DNA from: Actinomycetes bacterium
GTDB lineage: Bacteria > Actinomycetota > Actinomycetes > S36-B12
Direction: 5' to 3'
Assembly (NCBI GenBank): GCA_024641635.1
Contig: JAHECS010000011.1
Span: forward strand, 1-64,000
DNA: 64,000 nt
The notes under the pieces were generated by a model. It was not told the DNA's origin and searched no databases. It worked only from the letters and a program-made list of their open reading frames with translations. Shown piece by piece: positions 26,629 through 35,605 of this stretch. How positions within the stretch are numbered: position 1 is the stretch's first letter; each line of letters opens with the position of its first letter. A program made the position numbers and the translations under genes.

Positions 26629-27143
26629 GGCTGCCGCCGATCCCGCACGGGCAGGCGGAGGTCGAGCTCCGTGGCCCGGACGCCCGATCTGTCGATGCCG
26701 GCGAGCAGGTCGCGCACGGACCCCCAGTCCCCCACCATCGCGTCCGGGGCCACGTCGGCCCACGGGACGAGCACGAAGGCCCGCTCGTGGGCGCGTGGGT
26801 GGGGCACGACGAGGTCGGGCTCGTCGATGACGTCCGTCCCGACGGACAGGATGTCGATGTCGAGGGTGCGCGGTCCCCAGCGGACGTCACGCGTGCGGTG
26901 CCAGGACTGCTCCACGCGCTGCGTACGGGCCAGCAGGTCGAGAGGCGTGAGCGAGGTGCTCGCCAGGACCACGGCGTTGAGGTAGTCGTCCTGCTCCGGG
27001 CCGCCGACCGGGTCGGTCCGGTATACCCGGGACACCGCGAGGAGCTCGAGCCCCTCGGTCGCGGCGAGCTCGTCGACCGCGCCCTGGAGGATGCCGGCGG
27101 AGTCCCCGACGTTGGATCCGAGGGCCAGGGCGACCTCAGCCAT
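26625..27143 (-). CDS. folK: 6-hydroxymethyl-7,8-dihydropterin pyrophosphokinase
   Basis: FolK transfers pyrophosphate from ATP to the pterin before coupling to p-aminobenzoate. The 172-residue protein shows ALALGSNVGDS at the start, QDDYLNAVV, the WGPRTLDIDIL motif with the metal-binding aspartates, and VPHPRAHERAFVLVPWADVAP. Its ATG lies 8 bases inside the folB end. It follows folE, folP and folB in pathway order. Confidence 0.96.
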   Translation of the reverse strand: MAEVALALGSNVGDSAGILQGAVDELAATEGLELLAVSRVYRTDPVGGPEQDDYLNAVVLASTSLTPLDLLARTQRVEQSWHRTRDVRWGPRTLDIDILSVGTDVIDEPDLVVPHPRAHERAFVLVPWADVAPDAMVGDWGSVRDLLAGIDRSGVRATELDLRLPVRDRRQP

Positions 27144-27507
27144 CGTCGGACCGCCGACGGACGATACGGACCTCGACGTCATCGAACGGCACCTCGATCG
27201 GTGCGTTCGGCTTGTGCACCGTCACGGCGACGGCCTCCACGCCCCGGAAGGCGAGGCATGCCTCCGCGACGCGCTCGGCAAGCGTCTCGATCAGGTCGAC
27301 GGGCTCCCCCACGATGAGCGCATGCACAGCCAGCGCCACCTCGCCGTAGTGAACGGTGTCGGCCAGGTCGTCGGTTCCGGCGGCCGTCGACGTGATCACG
27401 TCGAGACACACGTCGACGGAGAACTCCTGCCCCTCGGCTCGCTCCTGCGCGAAGACGCCATGGCGCCCCACGCCGCGGATTCCCCGCACGACGATCTGGT
27501 CAGCCAT
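27136..27507 (-). CDS. folB: Dihydroneopterin aldolase
   Basis: FolB converts dihydroneopterin to hydroxymethyl-dihydropterin and glycolaldehyde. The 123-residue protein fits the family length. It shows VRGIRGVGRHGVFAQERAEGQ at the N-terminus (the usual Tyr/His-Gly-x-x-E region) and the DTVHYGEVA and LIETLAERVAEACL segments. The C-terminal VTVHKPNAPI includes the catalytic lysine. Its ATG overlaps folP by 8 bases. Confidence 0.95.
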   Translation of the reverse strand: MADQIVVRGIRGVGRHGVFAQERAEGQEFSVDVCLDVITSTAAGTDDLADTVHYGEVALAVHALIVGEPVDLIETLAERVAEACLAFRGVEAVAVTVHKPNAPIEVPFDDVEVRIVRRRSDDG

Positions 27508-28360
27508 GTGCGCTTCCCCGTCGCCAGGCCTCTGCGACGCGGACGGCGTCGCTGCTTCCGGCCACGTCGTGCACCCGGACCGCCCACACGCCCATGGCGG
27601 CAGCCACTGCGGTGACCGCGTCGGTGGCGCGATCTCGCTCGTCGACGGGTCGGTCCACGCCGTCATCGTCAGCGAGCAGCGAACCGAGGAAGCGCTTGCG
27701 CGACGCCCCGATCAGGAGGGGGAAGCCCTGCGCGGCGAGGTTGGGCAGGCGCTTCAGCAGCGCCCAGTTGTGGTCGGCCTCCTTGGCGAACCCGAGGCCG
27801 GGGTCGAGGACGATGTGCCGCTGCGGGATGCCGGCCGCCATGGCGGCCTCGGCCCTGTCCCGCAGCTCGCCGATGACGTCGACGACGACGTCGTCGTACG
27901 TCGCGAGGTCATCCATCCGGTCACTGTGCCCGCGCCAGTGCATGGCCACGTAGGGCACTCCGAGCCGAGCGACTGCCGCATGCATGTCCGGGTCGGCCAG
28001 CCCGCCGCTCACGTCGTTCACGAGGCAGGCCCCCGCAGCCACGGCTGCCAGGGCCGTCTCGGCCCGCATCGTGTCGACGCTGACGGGAACTCCCGCCTCG
28101 ACGAGACCCGACACGACGGGCAGCACCCGGTCCAGCTCCTCGCCGACGGGAACCCGCTGGGCTCCCGGCCGGGTGGACTCACCGCCCACGTCGACGATGT
28201 CCGCTCCCTGCGCGTGGAGATCCCGGCCGTGCGCGACCGCGGCGCTGACGTCCTGGTAGCGGCCGCCGTCGGAGAAGGAGTCGGGGGTGACGTTGAGGAC
28301 ACCCATGACCACGGTCCGCCGAAGCTGCGCGAGGGGCGCGGGCAGCCCGTCGGGACGCAC
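27500..28360 (-). CDS. folP: Dihydropteroate synthase
   Basis: FolP joins hydroxymethyl-dihydropterin pyrophosphate with p-aminobenzoate and is the target of sulfonamides. The 286-residue TIM-barrel protein has GVLNVTPDSFSDGG (20-33), DIVDVGGESTRPGA, VSVDTMRAE, NDVSGG, DPGLGFAKE and LIGASRKRFLG. I take the GTG at 28358-28360, two bases after the folE stop; residues encoded further upstream belong to folE. Confidence 0.96.
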   Translation of the reverse strand: MRPDGLPAPLAQLRRTVVMGVLNVTPDSFSDGGRYQDVSAAVAHGRDLHAQGADIVDVGGESTRPGAQRVPVGEELDRVLPVVSGLVEAGVPVSVDTMRAETALAAVAAGACLVNDVSGGLADPDMHAAVARLGVPYVAMHWRGHSDRMDDLATYDDVVVDVIGELRDRAEAAMAAGIPQRHIVLDPGLGFAKEADHNWALLKRLPNLAAQGFPLLIGASRKRFLGSLLADDDGVDRPVDERDRATDAVTAVAAAMGVWAVRVHDVAGSSDAVRVAEAWRRGSAHG

Positions 28361-28362
28361 GG

Positions 28363-28974
28363 TCAGTGCCCCAGGATGAGCGACATGGCCTCCGCGCGGG
28401 TGGCCGGGTTGCGCAGGCTCCCGCGCACGGCGCTGGTCACCGTCTTCGCGCCGGGCTTGCGCACGCCGCGCATCGACATGCACAGATGCTCCGCCTCCAT
28501 CACCACGATCGCACCGCGCGGTTCGAGGATCCGCACGAGTGCGTCGGCGACCTGCGTGGTGAGTCGCTCCTGCACCTGGGGTCGCTTGGCGTACACGTCG
28601 ACGAGCCGGGCGAGCTTCGACAGTCCGGTGATGCGACCGCTCTCGTTCGGGATGTAGCCGATGTGGGCGACCCCGTGGAAGGGCACGAGGTGGTGCTCGC
28701 AGGTGCTGTACAGCTCGATGTCCTTGACCATCACCAGCTCGTCGTGACCGAGGTCGAAGGTGGTCGTGAGCACGTCGTCCGGCGTCTGGTGCAGGCCGCG
28801 GAACATCTCCTCGTAGGCCCGGGCCACCCGTGCTGGCGTGTCGACGAGCCCATCACGATCGGGGTCCTCCCCCATCGCGATCAGCAGGTCACGCACTGCG
28901 CGCTCGGCCGCCGCCGTGTCGAACGGGCGCGTCGGCCGGTCGTCCGGCAGCGACACCGGGTCGACGCCCGTCAT
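28363..28974 (-). CDS. folE: GTP cyclohydrolase I
   Basis: FolE makes dihydroneopterin triphosphate from GTP, the entry to folate. The 203-residue protein carries the zinc ligands C92 (STCEHH), H95 region and C165 (EHLCMSMRG), plus [21 protein letters not shown], typical of type IA enzymes. The ATG overlaps the ftsH stop (ATGA), so folate synthesis is coupled to ftsH. Confidence 0.97.
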   Translation of the reverse strand: MTGVDPVSLPDDRPTRPFDTAAAERAVRDLLIAMGEDPDRDGLVDTPARVARAYEEMFRGLHQTPDDVLTTTFDLGHDELVMVKDIELYSTCEHHLVPFHGVAHIGYIPNESGRITGLSKLARLVDVYAKRPQVQERLTTQVADALVRILEPRGAIVVMEAEHLCMSMRGVRKPGAKTVTSAVRGSLRNPATRAEAMSLILGH

Positions 28975-30965
28975 GCGCTGCCACTCACCTCGGCGGCGTC
29001 TCCGGACGTCTGGCCGTTCGCGGTCCCGTGTCCGTTGGACGAGCCATGGCCGTTGGCAGCGACCTCTGCCGGGGTGAGGACGGGGCCGCGCTCGTCCGGG
29101 CGGCGGCGCGCGGATCCGGTCCATGCCGCACGGGGCTCCCGCAGCTGCAGTTCCGCGAAGATGGCCTCGATCTCGGCCTTGTCCAGGGTCTCCCGGTCGA
29201 GCAGGGCCAGCACCATCGCGTCGAGCACGTCGCGGTTGGCGACGAGCACGTCATAGGCCTCCTGGTGCGCCGTCTCGATGAACGCTCGCACCTCCTCGTC
29301 GATGGCGGCCGCCACTTCCTCCGAGTAGTCGCGGATGTGCCCCATGTCGCGCCCGAGGAAGACCTCGTTCTGCTCCTGCCCGTACCGGATGGCACCCAGG
29401 CGCTCGGTCATCCCGAACTGGGTCACCATCGCGCGGGCAACGGCCGTGGCCTTCTCGATGTCGTTCGAGGCGCCCGTCGTCGGGTCGTGGAAGATCAGCT
29501 CCTCCGCCGCGCGACCACCGAGCATGTAGGCAAGCTGGTTCAGCATCTGGCTTCGCGTGGTGGAGTACTTGTCCTGATCGGGCAGGACCATCGTGTACCC
29601 GAGTGCGCGACCCCTCGGCATGATCGTGATCTTGTGCACCGGGTCGTTGCCCGGCAGCGCAGCGGCCACGAGCGCGTGTCCCGCCTCGTGGTACGCGGTG
29701 ATCTTCTTCTCGAGGTCGTCCATGACCCGCGTGCGCTTCTGCGGTCCCGCGATGACACGGTCGATGGCCTCGTCGAGGGCTTCGTCGTCGATCTGCTGAC
29801 CCGAACCGCGCGCGGTGAGCAGGGCGGCCTCGTTGAGCACGTTCGCGAGGTCCGCGCCGGTGAAGCCGGGAGTCCGTCGGGCCACGGCCAACAGGTCCAC
29901 CTCGTCGGCCATCGGCTTGCCCTTGGCGTGGACCTCGAGGATGGCATGCCGACCGAGGAGGTCGGGCCGCTCGACGGCGATCTGCCGGTCGAAGCGCCCC
30001 GGACGCAGCAGGGCTGGGTCGAGGATGTCGGGGCGGTTGGTGGCCGCGATGAGGATGACGTTGACGTTGACGTCGAACCCGTCCATCTCGACGAGCATCT
30101 GGTTCAGGGTCTGCTCACGCTCGTCGTGACCACCGCCGAGCCCGGCCCCTCGATGCCGACCTACCGCGTCGATCTCGTCGACGAAGATGATCGCAGGAGC
30201 GTTCTCCTTGGCCTGGTTGAAGAGGTCGCGGACGCGGCTCGCTCCGACGCCGACGAACATCTCGACGAAGTCGGATCCGGAGATCGAGAAGAACGGCACG
30301 CCGGCCTCGCCGGCCACTGCGCGGGCGAGAAGCGTCTTGCCGGTGCCCGGGGGGCCGTAGAGCAGCACGCCCTTGGGGATCTTCGCACCGACGGCCTGGA
30401 ACTTCGCCGGGTCGGCGAGGAAGTCCTTGATCTCCTGGAGCTCCTCGACCGCCTCGTCGGCGCCTGCGACGTCGGCGAACGTCGTCTGCGGCATGTCCTT
30501 GGTGATCATCTTCGCCTTGGACTTGCCGAACTGCATGACCTTGGAGCCGCCGCCCTGCATCTGGCTCATGAGGAAGAAGAAGAGGAGCACGATGAGCGCG
30601 ACCGGCAGGAGCGAGATGAGGAGCGTGACGAGGACGCTCTCGGTCGGCACGACGATGTTGTAGCCGCCCGGAAGCTGGCCCGCGTCGGCCTTGGCCTGGA
30701 GCATCTCCTGCAGGTTCACGCCCTGCCCGTCGACGTAGGACGCGCGGGCCTTGGAGCCGTCCTTCAGGGTGAGCTCGAGCACCTGGTCGCGGTCGATGAT
30801 CGTCGCGGTGTCGACGTTGTTGCCCTGGATGTCCGAGATGGCCTGGCTGGTGTCGACCTGCTCGGGCGCGCCGATGCCGGAGATGAAGCTGGAGCCGATC
30901 AGCACGAACAGCACGGCCATGGAGATCCAGAAGATCGGACCTCGCAGCAGCTTCCTCACATCCAC
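28971..30965 (-). CDS. ftsH: ATP-dependent zinc metalloprotease FtsH
   Basis: FtsH degrades unstable membrane and cytosolic proteins. The 664-residue protein has a membrane helix at about 13-33, an extracytoplasmic domain, and a second helix at about 119-139. The AAA module has Walker A GPPGTGKT (about 202-209) and Walker [12 protein letters not shown] (about 258-268). The zinc site HEAGH is at about 425-429. The C-terminal tail is a low-complexity Gly/His/Asn/Ser stretch. The first GTG is at 30965, but a GTG two codons later (30959) is better placed after GAGGCGG, so the protein may begin RKLLRG. It heads the seven-gene folate operon. Confidence 0.97.
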   Translation of the reverse strand: MDVRKLLRGPIFWISMAVLFVLIGSSFISGIGAPEQVDTSQAISDIQGNNVDTATIIDRDQVLELTLKDGSKARASYVDGQGVNLQEMLQAKADAGQLPGGYNIVVPTESVLVTLLISLLPVALIVLLFFFLMSQMQGGGSKVMQFGKSKAKMITKDMPQTTFADVAGADEAVEELQEIKDFLADPAKFQAVGAKIPKGVLLYGPPGTGKTLLARAVAGEAGVPFFSISGSDFVEMFVGVGASRVRDLFNQAKENAPAIIFVDEIDAVGRHRGAGLGGGHDEREQTLNQMLVEMDGFDVNVNVILIAATNRPDILDPALLRPGRFDRQIAVERPDLLGRHAILEVHAKGKPMADEVDLLAVARRTPGFTGADLANVLNEAALLTARGSGQQIDDEALDEAIDRVIAGPQKRTRVMDDLEKKITAYHEAGHALVAAALPGNDPVHKITIMPRGRALGYTMVLPDQDKYSTTRSQMLNQLAYMLGGRAAEELIFHDPTTGASNDIEKATAVARAMVTQFGMTERLGAIRYGQEQNEVFLGRDMGHIRDYSEEVAAAIDEEVRAFIETAHQEAYDVLVANRDVLDAMVLALLDRETLDKAEIEAIFAELQLREPRAAWTGSARRRPDERGPVLTPAEVAANGHGSSNGHGTANGQTSGDAAEVSGSA

Positions 30966-31109
30966 CGCCTCACGGTACTACGGCGCTCCTGAGGGAACGA
31001 ATGCGCGGAGCGCACGGCCCTTACGCCCACCGCGGAACGGCCCTGCCGACACTGCGCGTCGCTGGCGACCCAGACCGGAGGTCGGCGTGACCCCTCCTGG
31101 CACCGCGCC

Positions 31110-32594
31110 TCAGACGGACGGCTCCGACTCGCGGGCCGCGGCCCAGCGCGCCGTCGCCCTCGAGGCGATCCACGTCCAGCCCGGCTCACGTGCCGGCGGC
31201 TCCTCGGACACGATCGTGAATCCGGCCTTCGCCGCGTTCCCGAAGTCGTCGTCGACGTGCACGACGTTGTCCCAGCCGTGGTTCTGCAGCAGCGAGCTGA
31301 CGACGGACGAGCGGTAGCCCGAACCGCAGTAGATGTAGACGGGAACGTCCTGGGGCAGCTCCCCCATCCGGTCGTGCACCTCGTAGAAGGGCATGAACGT
31401 CGCGCCCTCGATGTGCCCGGCCTCCCACTCGAGGATCTGGCGGGTGTCGACCACGACCGCCGAGGACTCGTCCCTGACCTCGGTCATGAGCTGCTCGAAG
31501 GTGAGCCGGTTCGTGGTCGTGGGCTGCTCGTCGTCGGCCATCCAGAACACCGGCCCGCCCACGGCCTGCGCGGCCGGGCGATCGATGCCGATGCGGACCA
31601 GCTCGCGCTGGGCGGCCTGGACCTGCTCGGTCGTGGCGCCCAGGAGGGTCACCGGGGTACCCCACGGGATCATCCAGCCGAGGTAGTTGACGAACGCGCC
31701 GTCGAGGTCGAAGTTCAGGGAGCCGGCCAGGTGGCCACCGGCGAACATCTCGCGCGAGCGCAGGTCCACCACCCACTCGCCGGCGGCGATACGGCGGCGC
31801 AGCTCGTCGGGCTCGGCGATCGTCGGAAGGGTGAGGTCGACGTCGGCCGGTCCGGCCGCGTTGCCCGGGCCCATATGCGCGTAGTACGCCGGGAACACGT
31901 CGAGGCCCGCGAGGAGCACGTCGACGAAGTCCTGCTCGGCCTGGGTGAGGGCGGGGTTGATCCCCTTCTCCTCGCCGAGGTTCGTCTGCAGGCCGGCGGT
32001 CTGGATGGACGAGCAGAAGGAGCCGAACCCATGAGTGGGGTAGATGGCCGTCTCCTCGGGCAGCTCGTCGACGAGCTTGTGGGCCGAGTGCCACTGGTCG
32101 TGCGCCTGCTTGACGGTGAGGTCCGGCGCGACGAGATCGGGGCGGCCGACGGTCCCGTAGAGGAGCGATCCGCCGGTGAAGACGGCGCCCGGGTGCTCGT
32201 CGCGGCTGACCGCGAACGACACGTGGTGCGGAGTGTGACCCGGTGTGTGCAGGACGGAGACCTCGAAGGTGCCGACGTCGAACACGTCGCCGTCGTGGAC
32301 CGCTACGACGTTGTCCTCGCCGAGGTAGGCCAGGTCGACATCGCCGGGGACGAGGTAACGGGCACCGTGGCGCCGCGCCAGCTCGTAGCCGCCGTTGATG
32401 TAGTCGTTGTGGATGTGCGTCTCGGCGACGTGCGTGACGGTCAGCCCATGCTCGGCGAGGAGGTGCTCCACCCGATCGAGGTCGCGCTGCGGGTCGACCA
32501 CGAGGGCGTGCTCACCGTCGTGGACGACGTAGCTGCGGTCGCCGAGCCCGGTGGTCTCGATGACCAGGACGTGGGGTGCGCTTGTGTGCGGCAT
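31110..32594 (-). CDS. Persulfide dioxygenase-like MBL protein fused to two rhodanese domains
   Basis: The 494-residue protein starts with a metallo-beta-lactamase domain of the ETHE1/Blh type (about 1-245): ETHIHNDYINGG with H60, H62 and D64, HTPGHTP with H114/H118, GSLLYGTVGRPDL with D151, and H186. Two rhodanese domains follow, at about 255-350 and 365-475. The first ends in TLLGAT with no catalytic cysteine; the second has C421 in YIYCGSGYRSS. The family oxidises glutathione-type or other low-molecular-weight persulfides to sulfite, and rhodanese moves the sulfane sulfur. It follows the single-domain rhodanese gene by two bases, behind the CsoR/CstR-like palindrome at 32919-32934. Confidence 0.88.
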   Translation of the reverse strand: MPHTSAPHVLVIETTGLGDRSYVVHDGEHALVVDPQRDLDRVEHLLAEHGLTVTHVAETHIHNDYINGGYELARRHGARYLVPGDVDLAYLGEDNVVAVHDGDVFDVGTFEVSVLHTPGHTPHHVSFAVSRDEHPGAVFTGGSLLYGTVGRPDLVAPDLTVKQAHDQWHSAHKLVDELPEETAIYPTHGFGSFCSSIQTAGLQTNLGEEKGINPALTQAEQDFVDVLLAGLDVFPAYYAHMGPGNAAGPADVDLTLPTIAEPDELRRRIAAGEWVVDLRSREMFAGGHLAGSLNFDLDGAFVNYLGWMIPWGTPVTLLGATTEQVQAAQRELVRIGIDRPAAQAVGGPVFWMADDEQPTTTNRLTFEQLMTEVRDESSAVVVDTRQILEWEAGHIEGATFMPFYEVHDRMGELPQDVPVYIYCGSGYRSSVVSSLLQNHGWDNVVHVDDDFGNAAKAGFTIVSEEPPAREPGWTWIASRATARWAAARESEPSV

Positions 32595-32596
32595 GC

Positions 32597-32908
32597 TCAG
32601 GCTCCTGTCGTGACGGGGAATCCAGCGGAACGCCAGGCGCTGGTCCCGCCGTCCACGCTAATGGCTCGAATGCCGTGTCGGTCGAGGTACGAGGCGGCCT
32701 GGTAGCTGCGGTTGCCGGACTCGCACACCAGCCACACCGGGCCTTCGCCCTGCAGCTCGTCCAGGCGCAGCGGGACGAGGCTCAGCGGGATCCAGTCCGA
32801 GTGCGGGATGTGACCAGAGGCGTACTCGTGCCGCTCCCGGACGTCGACGACGCGCTCGCCCCGGGTCGTGGCGGCGGCAAGTTCAGTGATGTGGGCGGTG
32901 GAAACCAT
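32597..32908 (-). CDS. Single-domain rhodanese (sulfurtransferase)
   Basis: The 103-residue protein is one rhodanese domain: VVDVRERHEYASGHIPHSDW (about 20-39), then catalytic C62 in LVCESGNRSYQAASYL and the terminal GGTSAW motif. It should pass sulfane sulfur between thiols in the cytoplasm. It is first in an operon with the persulfide dioxygenase fusion. The ATG has no clear ribosome-binding site. TATAGT (32916-32921, minus) lies exactly 7 bases upstream, so a leaderless mRNA is likely. The -10 box overlaps the palindrome at 32919-32934. Confidence 0.9.
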   Translation of the reverse strand: MVSTAHITELAAATTRGERVVDVRERHEYASGHIPHSDWIPLSLVPLRLDELQGEGPVWLVCESGNRSYQAASYLDRHGIRAISVDGGTSAWRSAGFPVTTGA

Positions 32909-32918
32909 AACCGGAACT

Positions 32919-32934
32919 ATACCCCCGGGGGTAT
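32919..32934. promoter_or_regulatory. CsoR/CstR-type operator at the rhodanese promoter
   Basis: ATACCCCCGGGGGTAT is a perfect 16-bp palindrome. CsoR-family repressors (copper CsoR, persulfide CstR) bind sites of the form ATACCCC...GGGGTAT. The -10 hexamer TATAGT of the minus-strand rhodanese promoter shares bases with its edge, so binding would block transcription. The controlled genes handle persulfides, so a CstR-like sensor is more likely than a copper sensor. No csoR-type gene is visible in the window. Confidence 0.75.
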
Positions 32935-32978
32935 GGGTGAGGCAAACCGGGACCGACGAAAGGAGGGGGTGTCGGCGG

Positions 32979-33533
32979 TCAGCCGCCGTACACGTGCGGG
33001 GCGAGTGTCCCCACGCAGCGCAGGTTGCGGTAGCTCTCCGCGTAGTCCAGGCCGTAGCCGACGACGAACTCGTTGGGGATGTCGAACCCGATGTAGCGGG
33101 GGCTGACATTCACCTTCATGGCTTCCGGCTTGCGCAGCAGCGTGAACACCTCGACCGACGCGGGGCCGCGCGACGTCAGGTTCTTCAGCAGCCACGACAG
33201 GGTCAGGCCCGAGTCCAGGATGTCCTCCACCACGAGGACGTTGCGTCCGCTCAGGTCGGCATCGAGGTCCTTGAGGATCCGCACCACGCCGCTACTTGTC
33301 GTCCCCGACCCGTAGGAGGAGACCGCCATCCAGTCCATGTCCACGGTCCGGTGGAGGGAGCGGGCCAGGTCGGCCATGACCATCACGGCGCCCTTGAGCA
33401 CGCCGACGAGGAGGAGGTCCTTGCCGTGGTAGTCGTTGTCGATCTGCTTGGCCAGCTCGAGCAGGCGGGCACGGATCTGGTCCTCCGTGAGCAGCACGTG
33501 TTCGAGTTCCGACGAGATGTCCTCAGGCTCCAC
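32979..33533 (-). CDS. hpt: Hypoxanthine phosphoribosyltransferase
   Basis: Hpt salvages hypoxanthine and guanine with PRPP. The 184-residue protein has [17 protein letters not shown] (about 41-57), the PRPP loop [15 protein letters not shown] (about 98-112), and [18 protein letters not shown] near the end, as in bacterial HGPRT. The GTG start is 3 bases after the tilS stop, with GGGAG about 6 bases upstream. The tilS-hpt(-ftsH) neighbourhood is widely conserved; here two sulfur genes lie between hpt and ftsH. Confidence 0.96.
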   Translation of the reverse strand: MEPEDISSELEHVLLTEDQIRARLLELAKQIDNDYHGKDLLLVGVLKGAVMVMADLARSLHRTVDMDWMAVSSYGSGTTSSGVVRILKDLDADLSGRNVLVVEDILDSGLTLSWLLKNLTSRGPASVEVFTLLRKPEAMKVNVSPRYIGFDIPNEFVVGYGLDYAESYRNLRCVGTLAPHVYGG

Positions 33534-33536
33534 GCA

Positions 33537-34544
33537 CTACTCCCGTCCGGGGCTCGGATGCAGGCACAGCCTCCCACACGAACGGACCGCGACGACACCG
33601 CCCGGCAATCGAGCCTCCCCCTGCCCGTGCCAGTCCGTGAGCAGGGCGTCGACACGACGTACGTGATCGATTCCCAGCTGGTCGGCCGGCGAACCGGCAC
33701 TCAGCGCCATCCGGCGGACGACCCTGGTCCGGATGGCGTCAGGCAGCGCCTGCAACGTCCCGCAGTCGGCCGATGGCCCGGCGGCCCCGACGTCCACGAC
33801 CACCCCGAACTCGTCATCCGCGAGGGCGTCCAGCGCGTCGGCGTCGGCGCGCAGGAGCTCGGCCGAACGCGTGAGACCCAGCGCCACCCCCGGCCCGAGG
33901 TCGGCCACCAGTCCATCGAGCAGGGCGCGGACGCGGACCCTCGCGTAGGTGCGATCCTCGTTGTGCGGGTCGTCCCACGGACGCAACCCGAGCGGGGCCA
34001 GTACCTCGGCCGCCGCCGCCCGCACCGTGGCCCGCGGGACGTCGAGGAAGGGGCGCCTCCACAGGCCGTTCGACGGGGCCATCGCGGCAAGGGACCGCGC
34101 GCCCGAGCCCCGAGCCAGCCGCAGCAGGACGGTCTCGGCCTGGTCCTCGAGGGTGTGCCCGAGAAGGACGACAGAGGCGCCGCTCGCGACGGCCGCGCGC
34201 TCCAGGGCCGCGTAGCGGGCGTGCCGCGCCGCGGCTTCAGGGCCGCCGTCCCGCCCCACCTCCACGCGGACGATGTCGGCGGCCACCCCCAAGGCCTCGC
34301 ACGCTGCCGCGGCCTCCCGCGCCACCTCGGCCGACCTGTCCTGCAGGCCGTGGTCGACGACGACCGCGCGCACCCTCGGGCCCTCCCCCTCCGACACCCG
34401 GGCCGCGGCGGCAACGAGGGCCAGGGAGTCCGGCCCGCCCGAGCAGGCCACGAGGACGAACTCTCCCGGACCGACGTCGGCCAGGGCGGTCGCCACCGCG
34501 TGGCGCGTCGCCATGACGTCAGCGGACGAGGCACGCCGGCTCAC
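33537..34544 (-). CDS. tilS: tRNA(Ile)-lysidine synthetase
   Basis: TilS modifies C34 of the CAU-anticodon tRNA-Ile to lysidine so that it reads AUA. The 335-residue protein has the PP-loop SGGPDS (35-40), VVVDHGLQDRS, GHTLEDQAETVLLRLARGSG, and RRPFLDVPRATVRA followed by DPHNEDRTYARVRVR, all N-terminal TilS signatures. The C-terminal substrate domains are short, as in other actinobacterial TilS. I chose the GTG at 34542-34544 because it overlaps the preceding stop (GTGA); an ATG ten codons later (34514) is possible. Confidence 0.94.
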   Translation of the reverse strand: MSRRASSADVMATRHAVATALADVGPGEFVLVACSGGPDSLALVAAAARVSEGEGPRVRAVVVDHGLQDRSAEVAREAAAACEALGVAADIVRVEVGRDGGPEAAARHARYAALERAAVASGASVVLLGHTLEDQAETVLLRLARGSGARSLAAMAPSNGLWRRPFLDVPRATVRAAAAEVLAPLGLRPWDDPHNEDRTYARVRVRALLDGLVADLGPGVALGLTRSAELLRADADALDALADDEFGVVVDVGAAGPSADCGTLQALPDAIRTRVVRRMALSAGSPADQLGIDHVRRVDALLTDWHGQGEARLPGGVVAVRSCGRLCLHPSPGRE

Positions 34545-35605
34545 GGGAGGGTGGCCACCCGATCGAGCCACTGGTCCGGGTCGTGGATCTCCGACCGCAT
34601 CGGCAGGTGCTGGGGAGACGTCCACACCCGGTTGAACCCAGCCATGCCCGACCGGTCCACGACGTGGCGGACGAACGCCGCACCGTCGCTGTACTGCCGG
34701 AGCTTGGCGTCCATCCCGAGGGCCTTGCGGGCGAAGGTGTCCAGCGCTCCCGGCTGCTCGCGGCGGACCGTGAAGCGCTCCCGGATGAGCTGCACGGACG
34801 GAATGACCTCCGGGCCTACGGCGTCCATGACCACGTCGGCATGGCCCTCCAGCAGCGACATCAGGGCGGTGAGCTCGTCGAAGACCACCTTCTGCGCGGG
34901 TGTCTGGATCGCCTCGACCACACTCACCTCGCTGTCCGAGCGGAGGGAACGCACCAGCGCATAGCCGAACGCGATGAGGCGCTGAAGCGTCTCGCGGGCG
35001 CCGAGGTCCGACGCATCGAGCAGCGCGGCCAGACGATCGGTCAGGTGGTCCGACAGCCAGGGGACGGCGCCGAACTGGACGCGGTGCGTCTCCTCGTGCA
35101 GGCACACCCAGAAGCGGAAGTCCCGGGCAGGGACGCCGAGCTGCTGCTCCACGTTGACGATCGTGGGCGCGACCAGGAGCAGCCGGCCCGGCTCGCCGGC
35201 CTCGGTGAATGTCTCGAACTGGCCGAGCACCTTGCCGGACATCCAGGCAAGCACCGCGCCCAGCTGGAGGGCCGTGCCACGGGAGCCGAGGCTGCGAACC
35301 ACGGCGGGGGCGGCGCCGGCCTTCTCGGCGAACTCGTCCCATTGCGACAGCACGACGCGCATCCCGTTCACGTTCGACGCGATCCAGCCGGAGCGGTCGA
35401 CGACCACGGCCCGGGAGGACTCGGGCGCGGTGAGCCCGGTGACCTCGCGGACCGGCGCGACCGCCTCCGCGGCCAGGTCCCGCAGCATCGTGACGGCTCC
35501 CCGCACCTCCTCGGGGGGAAGCTCGGGCCCCTTCGGCGCCAGGCGTCGCGCGGTCGCGATCGCGAGGTCCCAGTCGATGGGCTCGGGTGCGCTGGCCTGC
35601 GTCAT
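34541..35605 (-). CDS. DUF2342 / zincin-like putative metalloprotease
   Basis: The 354-residue protein carries HEETH at residues 170-174 in the segment FWVCLHEETHRVQFGA, and EGHADVVMDAVG (about 274-285) as the probable third-ligand region. This is the actinobacterial zinc-dependent metalloprotease family next to tilS, sometimes named a coenzyme-F420-biosynthesis-associated protein. The substrate is unknown. No secretion signal is visible. Its ATG shares one base with the manA stop, and its stop overlaps the tilS start. Confidence 0.82.
   Translation of the reverse strand: MTQASAPEPIDWDLAIATARRLAPKGPELPPEEVRGAVTMLRDLAAEAVAPVREVTGLTAPESSRAVVVDRSGWIASNVNGMRVVLSQWDEFAEKAGAAPAVVRSLGSRGTALQLGAVLAWMSGKVLGQFETFTEAGEPGRLLLVAPTIVNVEQQLGVPARDFRFWVCLHEETHRVQFGAVPWLSDHLTDRLAALLDASDLGARETLQRLIAFGYALVRSLRSDSEVSVVEAIQTPAQKVVFDELTALMSLLEGHADVVMDAVGPEVIPSVQLIRERFTVRREQPGALDTFARKALGMDAKLRQYSDGAAFVRHVVDRSGMAGFNRVWTSPQHLPMRSEIHDPDQWLDRVATLP

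Noticed and set aside
28830-30992. Open frame of 720 codons antisense to ftsH and folE
   Set aside because: Shadow of two well-supported genes, no coherent motifs.
32919-32934. The palindrome as a copper-responsive CsoR site
   Set aside because: No copper-handling genes adjoin it; the controlled genes are for sulfane sulfur. A copper role is not excluded but is less likely than a CstR-type one.
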